Source of the DNA: Alphaproteobacteria bacterium | GTDB lineage: Bacteria; Pseudomonadota; Alphaproteobacteria; Sphingomonadales; Sphingomonadaceae | Length of the DNA stretch: 5,566 bases | Assembly (NCBI GenBank): GCA_018830415.1 | Contig: JAHJSJ010000265.1 | Coordinates: 1-5,566, forward strand | Direction: 5' to 3' | In this document: one piece after another, positions 1 to 4,779 of the stretch | Layout: the number at the start of each line of letters is the position of its first letter | How positions within the stretch are numbered: position 1 is the first letter of the stretch | The notes under the pieces: generated by a model | Database searches by the model: none | What the model was told of the DNA's origin: nothing | What the model saw: only the letters and a program-made list of their open reading frames with translations | Position numbers and translations under genes: made by a program

Positions 1-1
1 C

Positions 2-211
2 TCGCAGCTCGACAAGATCGCGCGCATCCGCTCGATGATCACCCGCTCGGGCCGGACAATTCATCTTGAGGTCGATGGCGGGGTCAATGCCGAAACCGCG
101 CGGATGTGCGTGGAGGCCGGGGCCGATGTGCTGGTCGCAGGCTCTGCCACGTTCAAGGGCGGGCCGGATCATTACGCCGCCAATATCGCGGCGCTCAAGG
201 GAGGGCGATGA
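2..211 (+). CDS. rpe: Ribulose-phosphate 3-epimerase, C-terminal 69 residues (5' end outside window)
   Basis: Rpe interconverts ribulose 5-phosphate and xylulose 5-phosphate in the cytoplasm (pentose phosphate pathway; Calvin cycle where present). Only the end of the TIM barrel is visible. The fragment shows the family signature LEVDGGVN (fragment residues 22-29), whose Asp is the second catalytic acid in the family. It then shows EAGADVLVAGSATF (38-51), where the Gly-Ser pair binds substrate phosphate. The upstream SQLDKIARIRSMI segment also fits the family before the last strands. Translation runs open from base 2 to TGA at 209-211. The stop overlaps the next gene's start (ATGATG, 208-213), which suggests translational coupling. 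The family is usually about 220 aa, so roughly two thirds of the gene lies to the left. The identification is firm because the motifs are nearly diagnostic. Confidence 0.95.
   Translation, partial: SQLDKIARIRSMITRSGRTIHLEVDGGVNAETARMCVEAGADVLVAGSATFKGGPDHYAANIAALKGGR
197..204 (+). promoter_or_regulatory. Ribosome binding site inside the end of rpe
   Basis: AAGGGAGG lies within the last rpe codons. Its GGAGG core (200-204) is 6 bases before the ATG at 211 and only 3 before the ATG at 208. This spacing favours 211 as the heparinase-like gene's start, although AAGG at 197-200 could serve the ATG at 208. The two choices differ by one methionine. Confidence 0.6.
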
Positions 212-2091
212 TGGCGACGCTGCTGCGCACACCTGCTGGCCGCCGCGCCGATGCGCTGGTTGAACGGGTGGCGGATAATCCCGTGCTGGGCCTGGCTAAC
301 GGGGCCGAGCCGGGGACGATACAGCGGCCACAGCTTGCGCCCGAACCGCAGCCCGAAGAGCCCTCACGCGCGCTCGCGCTCAGTGACATGATCGCGGTGC
401 AGGCCGGGCCGGGAGAGGCGCTGATCCGGCTGGCCTATCGCATCGGCGTGCCGGGACACGCGCTGGCCGCACCGTTCCGCCGCCCGCCGCCGCTGCGCGT
501 GCTGGCGACGGTGGAAAGCCCCAATCGCGGTGATCGCGCGGCAGGCACGGCGCTGCGCGCAGGACATTTCCTGATCCACGGCGCGCGCCTGCCGATTGCC
601 AACCTCGATTTCGCGCCCGCTGCGCGCCATGCGCCGGGGATAGAGCGGGTGCTGCACAGTTTCAGCTGGCTTCCCGACCTCGCTGCCAGCGCCCCGCGCG
701 CCGATTGCATTGCGGTGGCCGAACGGATCACCACCCAGTGGCTCCACGCCAATCGCGCACCGGGCAAAGGGCCGGCATGGGAGGTTGAACACGCCGGGCT
801 GCGGCTGGTCGCCTGGCTGGTGCACGCCCCGCTGGTGCTGGCCGGCCATGACAAGACGCTGAAATCGCGCCTGCTGGCCGCGATTGCCGATACCGCCGCG
901 TGGCTCGACAAGAAGGCTCCGCGCGCGGGCGCGGGCTTCGGACAGGTCGCAGGCTGGGCCGGGATCGTTGCCGCAGGGCTGCTGCTCCCCCACGGCAAGC
1001 CGCGGCGGCTGTTTGGCGAAGCGGGACTGGTAAAAGCGCTTGGCGACATGGTGGGCGAAGATGGTGGCGTGCTGTCGCGCTGTCCGGCGGCGCAGCTGGA
1101 CGCAATCCGGCTGTTGACCGACCTTCTCGCCTGTTACGAAGCGGTCGACGTCTCGCCGCCGCCCGCGCTCGAAGTGATGCGCGAATTGCTGGTGCCGCCG
1201 CTGCTGGCATTGCGGCACGGGGACGGCGCGCTTGGCAGTTGGCAGGGGCAAGGCGCAATTCCGGCCGACCGCGTGGCTGCCGTGATCGAAGCCTCGGGCA
1301 TACGCACCCGCCCGCTGACCAACACCGCCAACTGGGGCTATCACCGCATCCGCGCGGGCGACACGCTGCTGCAATTCGACACTGCCCCGCCGCCGCGCTC
1401 ACGCCATGCGCGGGTCGGCTGTGCTTCGACGCTGGCATTTGAACTATCGGACGGCCCGGCGCGGATCATCGTCAATTGCGGCGGTGCAGCGCTGGCCGGG
1501 GGGCAAGTGCCCGCGCGCATCGGTCAGGGGCTGCGCGCCACTGCTGCCTTTTCGACGCTGGTGCTCGATAATGCCAATTCCACCGCGGTGCTGCTCCACG
1601 GCCAGCTTGGCAAGGGCGTTGAAACGGTCGCGGTTGAGCGGCGGATGGTGGCCGGACGCGGGCGCGAAGCGACCCGGATCGAAGCCGCGCATGATGGCTA
1701 TGCCGCGCGCTTCGGCCTCACCCATCAGCGCATCCTCACCCTCAGCGGCGATGGCACCGAACTGGCGGGCGAGGACATCCTGATCCCCAGCGCCAAAAAC
1801 GGCAAACGCGGCAAAATCGCGTTTGCGCTGCGGTTCCATCTGGGGCGCGGGGTTGAGGTTCAGCTATCGGGCGACAAGCGCGGCGCGAGCCTGCTGCTTC
1901 CCGATGGACGCCTGTGGCAATTCCGCCTGCGCGGCGATAGGGCGAGCGCGGGCGCGGTCACCCTCGCTGCTGAGGATAGCCTGTGGGTTGATGGCGATGG
2001 CCGCCCGCACGCCACCGAACAGCTGGTGATCGAAGGACTGGCATTGCGCAGCGGCGGGCAATTCTCGTGGCTGCTGAGGAAGACAGGGTAG
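211..2091 (+). CDS. Heparinase II/III family protein
   Basis: This is a predicted cytoplasmic protein of 626 aa (627 if the start is 208) of the family whose C-terminal domain resembles the heparinase II/III polysaccharide lyases. No signal peptide is visible: the N-terminus is polar and Arg-rich. Residues from about 115 to 360 form the alpha-helical half, including HSFSWLPDLAA (149-159). From about residue 372 comes the beta-rich half: NWGYHRI (Tyr377, His378), VGCASTLAFELSDG through VNCGG (402-425), HDGY (494-497) followed by LTHQR (His505), RFHL (His543), and the closing AEDSLWV...TEQLVIEG pattern. These are the recurrent blocks of the alphaproteobacterial version of the family. From memory, such genes often sit beside purH, with rsmB and rpe upstream; here the neighbours rpe (overlapping) and purH (10 bases away) fit that. 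Family membership is well supported. The substrate is unknown, and lyase activity is not shown by sequence alone. An upstream in-frame start at 106 was rejected because that stretch is rpe coding sequence. Confidence 0.88.
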   Translation: MATLLRTPAGRRADALVERVADNPVLGLANGAEPGTIQRPQLAPEPQPEEPSRALALSDMIAVQAGPGEALIRLAYRIGVPGHALAAPFRRPPPLRVLATVESPNRGDRAAGTALRAGHFLIHGARLPIANLDFAPAARHAPGIERVLHSFSWLPDLAASAPRADCIAVAERITTQWLHANRAPGKGPAWEVEHAGLRLVAWLVHAPLVLAGHDKTLKSRLLAAIADTAAWLDKKAPRAGAGFGQVAGWAGIVAAGLLLPHGKPRRLFGEAGLVKALGDMVGEDGGVLSRCPAAQLDAIRLLTDLLACYEAVDVSPPPALEVMRELLVPPLLALRHGDGALGSWQGQGAIPADRVAAVIEASGIRTRPLTNTANWGYHRIRAGDTLLQFDTAPPPRSRHARVGCASTLAFELSDGPARIIVNCGGAALAGGQVPARIGQGLRATAAFSTLVLDNANSTAVLLHGQLGKGVETVAVERRMVAGRGREATRIEAAHDGYAARFGLTHQRILTLSGDGTELAGEDILIPSAKNGKRGKIAFALRFHLGRGVEVQLSGDKRGASLLLPDGRLWQFRLRGDRASAGAVTLAAEDSLWVDGDGRPHATEQLVIEGLALRSGGQFSWLLRKTG

Positions 2092-2101
2092 ATTTTCGAC
2101 C

Positions 2102-3703
2102 ATGACCAACAAGGCGATCAAGCGGGCGCTGCTGTCAGTGTCCGACAAGACCGGGCTGGCCGATCTGGGCGCGGCACTGGCGGCGCGAGGCGTCGAACTG
2201 GTCAGCACCGGCGGCACTGCCAAGGCGTTGCGCAACGCGGGCCTGACGGTGCGCGACGTGTCCGACCTCACCGGCTTTCCCGAGATGATGGATGGGCGGG
2301 TCAAGACGCTCCATCCCGCAGTGCATGGCGGGCTGCTGGCGCTGCGCGACAATGCCGAACACCGCGCCGCGATGGAGGCGCACGGGATTGGCGCAATCGA
2401 TCTGGTGGTGGTCAACCTCTACCCATTCGAAGCGACAGTGGCCAAGGGCGCTGACCGGGCCGAGATCATCGAGAATATCGACATCGGCGGGCCTTCGATG
2501 GTGCGATCAGCGGCCAAAAACCACGGGTTTGTGACGATCCTGACCGATCCGGCGGATTACCCCGCCCTGCTGGAGGAGATCGCAGCGAACGACGGCGCGA
2601 CGTCAGACGCGTTCCGTATTCGCATGGCGGGCAAGGCCTATGCCCGCACCGCGTCCTATGACGCAGCGATTGCCAATTGGTTCGCCTTCTCACCCACCGC
2701 GAGCGACGAACCGACGCTGTTCCCTGCAACCCTGCCGCTCGCCTTCAAGCGCGCCGACACGCTGCGCTATGGTGAAAACCCGCATCAGTCCGCCGCGATC
2801 TATGTCCCGCAGATGGTGGGCGCGCGCGGTGTGCCACAGGCGGCACAATTGCAGGGCAAGGAACTCAGCTACAACAACTTGAACGACGCCGATGCCGCAT
2901 TGGAATTGGCGGCAGAGTTTGCAGGCGGCGCGCCCGCCGTCGTTATCGTCAAACACGCCAACCCCTGCGGCGTGGCGCAAGGCGACTCGCTGCTAGAGGC
3001 TTGGGAAGCGGCGCTCGCCTGCGATAGCGTTTCAGCATTTGGCGGGATTGTCGCGGTCAATACCGAGCTTGACGGCGCGACCGCCGAAGCGATTGCGGGG
3101 ATATTCACCGAGGTGGTGATCGCACCTTCTGTGAGCGCCGAGGCACGCGAAATCTTCGCCAGAAAGAAGAACCTGCGCCTGCTCGAATGCGGCACGCTGC
3201 CCGATCCCCGGCGCGGCGGGTTAGCGATGAAGACCATTGCGGGCGGGGTGCTGATCCAGTCGCGTGATGGCGGGGCGGTTTCGCTGGACGATCTCAAGGT
3301 CGTCACCAAACGCGCACCGACCGATCAGGAATTGCAGGATTGTCTGTTCGCCTGGACGGTGGCGCGTCACGTCAAATCCAATGCCATCGTCTATGCCAAG
3401 GACGGCGCGACTGCCGGGATCGGTGCGGGCCAGATGAACCGCCGCGATTCGGCGCGGATCGCCGCAATCAAGGCGCAGGAAGCCGCCGAAACCCATGGTT
3501 GGCCCGCCCCTCGCACCATCGGCAGCGCGGTCGCATCCGACGCGTTCTTTCCCTTTGCCGACGGGTTGATTTCCGCTGCCGAGGCTGGCGCGACTGCGGT
3601 CATCCAGCCGGGCGGATCGATCCGCGACGACGAAGTGATCGCCGCCGCCGACGCAGCAGGCCTTGCGATGGTGTTCACCGGGATGCGGCATTTCCGGCAT
3701 TGA
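2102..3703 (+). CDS. purH: Bifunctional AICAR formyltransferase / IMP cyclohydrolase
   Basis: PurH carries out the last two steps of IMP synthesis in the cytoplasm. It formylates AICAR using 10-formyltetrahydrofolate, then closes the ring to IMP. The 533-aa length is usual for the family. The N-terminal cyclohydrolase (MGS-like) domain, about residues 5-200, shows LLSVSDKTGL (10-19), STGGTAKAL (35-43), GFPEMMDGRVKTLHP (58-72), VVNLYPF (103-109) and IENIDIGGPSMVRSAAKNH (123-141). The transformylase domain shows RYGENPHQ (222-229), GKELSYNNLNDADAA (252-266), KHANPCG with the Lys284-His285 pair expected at the catalytic site, FGGIVAVN (313-320), VKSNAIV (424-430), and GSAVASDAFFPFADG through the end at MRHFRH. 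Both domains look intact, with no missing key residue. The ATG begins 10 bases after the heparinase-like stop, and the Shine-Dalgarno match is poor (AGGG at 2085-2088, 13 bases away). Translation may therefore lean on coupling to the upstream gene. Confidence 0.98.
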   Translation: MTNKAIKRALLSVSDKTGLADLGAALAARGVELVSTGGTAKALRNAGLTVRDVSDLTGFPEMMDGRVKTLHPAVHGGLLALRDNAEHRAAMEAHGIGAIDLVVVNLYPFEATVAKGADRAEIIENIDIGGPSMVRSAAKNHGFVTILTDPADYPALLEEIAANDGATSDAFRIRMAGKAYARTASYDAAIANWFAFSPTASDEPTLFPATLPLAFKRADTLRYGENPHQSAAIYVPQMVGARGVPQAAQLQGKELSYNNLNDADAALELAAEFAGGAPAVVIVKHANPCGVAQGDSLLEAWEAALACDSVSAFGGIVAVNTELDGATAEAIAGIFTEVVIAPSVSAEAREIFARKKNLRLLECGTLPDPRRGGLAMKTIAGGVLIQSRDGGAVSLDDLKVVTKRAPTDQELQDCLFAWTVARHVKSNAIVYAKDGATAGIGAGQMNRRDSARIAAIKAQEAAETHGWPAPRTIGSAVASDAFFPFADGLISAAEAGATAVIQPGGSIRDDEVIAAADAAGLAMVFTGMRHFRH

Positions 3704-3709
3704 TTTATC

Positions 3710-3802
3710 GCCCTGCCGCGTCGCTACTTGACGGCGTGCTCGTGCCCTATCGCTTCGCTACTTGAGGGCGTTGTTTGCTTTGCGCTTCGTCGCGTACTGC
3801 GA
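3710..3802 (+). repeat. Degenerate tandem repeat, 34-35 base period, after purH
   Basis: Two 27-base units, 3710-3736 and 3744-3770, differ at 4 positions and share the core TCGCTACTTGA (3721-3731 and 3755-3765). A weaker third core, TCGCGTACTGCGA, lies at 3790-3802, so the three cores start 34 and 35 bases apart. Each 27-base unit is bounded by a short inverted pair: GCCCT...AGGGC in the second, and the same with one mismatch in the first. The repeat begins seven bases after the purH stop and has no convincing coding potential. It resembles a short intergenic repeat element or a decayed remnant. Whether other copies exist in the genome cannot be seen here. Confidence 0.6.
3744..3782 (+). terminator. 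Possible weak intrinsic terminator of the rpe-purH transcript
   Basis: GCCCT (3744-3748) can pair with AGGGC (3765-3769) across a 16-base loop. The stem is followed by a T-rich but interrupted run (GTTGTTTGCTTT, 3770-3781). The 5-bp stem and broken T tract are poorer than a standard Rho-independent terminator, so the call is tentative. It is simply the best candidate between purH and the next ORF. The hairpin is part of the tandem repeat, so it may be only a property of that element. Confidence 0.25.
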
Positions 3803-3963
3803 ACGGTTCGGCTGATGTGGGCGGTATCGTAACTTTTTCTCAGCCGGTTCGTAACCAATACGCCCTCCCAACAGAATTACTTTATGAATCCTGTGTTCAT
3901 CCCGGGGCAATTCAGCATCGGGCAGAGGCCGGGGCAACATTCATTCGAATCACGAGCTATCCC
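3800..3963 (+). other. Intergenic leader region with several short repeats
   Basis: No gene is recognisable here, and the stretch looks less GC-rich than the coding DNA around it. Visible structure: a palindrome CGAACGGTTCG (3800-3810); an inverted pair CGGCTGA/TCAGCCG (3809-3815 and 3840-3846) around a 24-base T-rich loop; a near-repeat CGGTATCGTAAC (3822-3833) and CGGTTCGTAAC (3845-3855); GAGGGCGT (3764-3771) facing ACGCCCTC (3860-3867); and a 9-base direct repeat CCGGGGCAA (3902-3910 and 3929-3937). TACTTT at 3878-3883 is a possible -10 element, but I see no matching -35. The region presumably holds the promoter of the small ORF at 3964. None of these elements matches a regulator site I can name. 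Confidence 0.35.
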
Positions 3964-4140
3964 ATGCGCCTGTTTGCTACCGACCTGTATCGCAATTTTG
4001 CCATCGGCTTTGTCGGCGGTGCATTGCTGGTCGCCGGAGCCAATGCCGATAGCTGGGGCAGCAAGCTGTCCTCACCCGCGCAGGCCGCCGAAACGCTCAA
4101 AGCGCCCGCTCCCTCTGCCGAATTCGTGATCGCCCGCTAG
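3964..4140 (+). CDS. Small hypothetical protein with one hydrophobic segment (58 aa)
   Basis: I cannot assign a function. The ORF encodes 58 aa starting MRLFATDLYRNF. A hydrophobic, glycine/alanine-rich stretch follows at residues 12-26 (FAIGFVGGALLVAGA), then a polar Ala/Pro-rich tail ending AEFVIAR. The N-terminus could be a signal anchor, or a signal peptide with an A-N-A site at 26-28 (cleavage before Asp29). In the second case a tail of about 30 residues would be released to the periplasm. Codon positions look GC3-rich as in the neighbours, which supports real coding. The frame stays open upstream to 3775, but that part reads unlike a protein, so ATG 3964 is preferred even though its Shine-Dalgarno (a GAG about 8 bases upstream) is weak. 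It stands alone between purH and the zur-type gene, 99 bases before the latter. It may be a conserved small envelope protein of sphingomonads, but that is an impression only. Confidence 0.55.
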   Translation: MRLFATDLYRNFAIGFVGGALLVAGANADSWGSKLSSPAQAAETLKAPAPSAEFVIAR

Positions 4141-4203
4141 CACGCTTTTCCGCCGATTACCGGGCAAACTTTCACCGCAACGCCAGCTGATCGCCCGAAC
4201 CGC

Positions 4204-4233
4204 TTGGCGAATGCCGCCCGCATCGCCTATATC
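4204..4233 (+). promoter_or_regulatory. Promoter-like -35/-10 pair for the zur-type gene
   Basis: TTGGCG (4204-4209) and TATATC (4228-4233) are 18 bases apart, a reasonable match to a sigma70-type promoter. Transcription would start about 6-7 bases after the -10 element, close to base 4240, the A of the chosen ATG. No Shine-Dalgarno lies just before that ATG, so a leaderless mRNA is plausible. No AT-rich Zur-box-like palindrome overlaps it. The call rests on hexamer matches only. Confidence 0.35.
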
Positions 4234-4239
4234 CGGCCT

Positions 4240-4710
4240 ATGGGACAGCACGCCGTCAACCATTCACACCATGAACACAGCGGCCACGACCTGATCGCCG
4301 AGGCTGCACGCGCGCTGATGGCGGCGGGCGAACAGTGGACATCGATGCGCGAGGCAGTGTTTGCCGAACTCGCGCGGCACGAACGCCCGGTCTCAGCCTA
4401 CGACATTGCCGACAATCTCTCCGCCGCGCGCGGCAAACGGGTGGCGCCCAACAGCGTCTATCGCATTCTTGACGTGTTCGTGGCGAACAACCTCGCGATG
4501 CGGGTGGAAAGCGCCAACGCCTACCTCGCCAATACCCACCCCGGCTGCGCGCATGATTGCATCTTTCTGGTATGCGATGAATGCGGGGAAGCCGCCCATG
4601 TCGATGACGAGGATGTCAGCCGCGCCGTGCGCGCCATTGCCGCCGCGCGCCAGTTCACGGCGCAGCGCGCGGTGCTAGAAATTCGCGGGCTGTGCAAAGC
4701 CTGCGCCTGA
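4240..4710 (+). CDS. zur: Fur-family transcriptional regulator, Zur type
   Basis: This is a likely zinc-responsive repressor of 156 aa, a normal length for Fur/Zur proteins, acting as a cytoplasmic DNA-binding dimer. Residues 1-16 are His-rich (His4, 8, 10, 11, 13, 16) and may bind metal. The winged-helix part spans about 20-95: WTSMREAVFAELARHERPVSAYDIADNL, then APNSVYRILDVFVANNLAMRVESANAYL, where SVYRILD matches the recognition-helix region and VES-NAYL is typical of the Zur branch. The dimerisation part has HPGCAHDC (100-107), VCDECG (Cys112, Cys115) and EIRGLCKACA (Cys152, Cys155). The two CxxC pairs match the family's structural zinc site. The TTG at 4204 would add 12 residues without a ribosome site and is less likely. 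Fur, Mur and PerR are alternatives, but the CxxC pairs and the VES-NAYL block favour Zur. No znuABC or other zinc gene is in view to confirm this. Confidence 0.85.
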   Translation: MGQHAVNHSHHEHSGHDLIAEAARALMAAGEQWTSMREAVFAELARHERPVSAYDIADNLSAARGKRVAPNSVYRILDVFVANNLAMRVESANAYLANTHPGCAHDCIFLVCDECGEAAHVDDEDVSRAVRAIAAARQFTAQRAVLEIRGLCKACA

Positions 4711-4720
4711 TCGGCGCGCA

Positions 4721-4734
4721 TTGACCTCGATCAA
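4721..4734 (+). promoter_or_regulatory. FNR/FixK-type operator upstream of dxs
   Basis: TTGACCTCGATCAA matches the FNR-family consensus TTGAT-N4-ATCAA at 9 of 10 defined positions and is almost a perfect inverted repeat. Its centre is 52.5 bases before the dxs ATG and about 17 bases after the zur-type stop, in the only intergenic space between the genes. The left half, TTGACC, also resembles a -35 element, but no good -10 follows at 16-18 bases. Activation from -41.5 would place the transcript start near 4769, with a poor -10 around 4755-4760; repression by blocking is also possible. Which regulator (FnrL, FixK or other Crp/Fnr protein) would bind is unknown. Confidence 0.55.
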
Positions 4735-4765
4735 GCGTTCAATCGACACGCCCCAATTCGAAGTG

Positions 4766-4770
4766 TAAGG
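4766..4770 (+). promoter_or_regulatory. Ribosome binding site of dxs
   Basis: TAAGG lies 9 bases before ATG 4780 and is the only purine-rich Shine-Dalgarno-like stretch in the gap. It supports 4780 as the start, which also gives the normal short N-terminal extension of Dxs before the LVNTPDDLRRL segment. Confidence 0.5.
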
Positions 4771-4779
4771 CCTTGGGCT

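Noticed and set aside
106..210. Upstream in-frame start that would lengthen the heparinase-like protein to 661 aa
   Set aside because: The extra 35 residues lie wholly within the rpe reading frame and are Arg-rich, while a GGAGG sits correctly before the ATG at 211.
364..1374. Long open frame on the - strand (336 aa) opposite the heparinase-like gene
   Set aside because: It is a GC-rich antisense shadow. The product is Arg/Gln/His-rich with no recognisable domain, while the + strand frame carries family motifs throughout.
3829..3855. Paired GTAAC motifs considered as a CtrA binding site
   Set aside because: The CtrA consensus needs TTAA-N7-TTAA. The two GTAAC copies are about 22 bases apart and lack the TTAA core.
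3775..3963. In-frame extension of the small ORF to a 121-aa product
   Set aside because: The extension covers the repeat-rich leader, reads unlike a protein and has no ribosome site. The hydrophobic N-terminus makes sense only when starting at 3964.
3884..4129. 81-aa ORF on the + strand overlapping the small ORF in another frame
   Set aside because: Its product is Pro/Arg/Ser-rich and typical of an out-of-frame reading, and it gives a less protein-like sequence than the 3964 frame.
4204..4239. TTG start adding 12 residues to the Zur-type regulator
   Set aside because: No ribosome binding site precedes it, the stretch contains the promoter-like hexamers, and Zur-type proteins of this kind commonly start with the His-rich segment.
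4141..4239. Possible autoregulatory Zur box before the zur-type gene
   Set aside because: No AT-rich palindrome of the kind described for Zur operators is visible; the only AT-rich run is the short TATATC.
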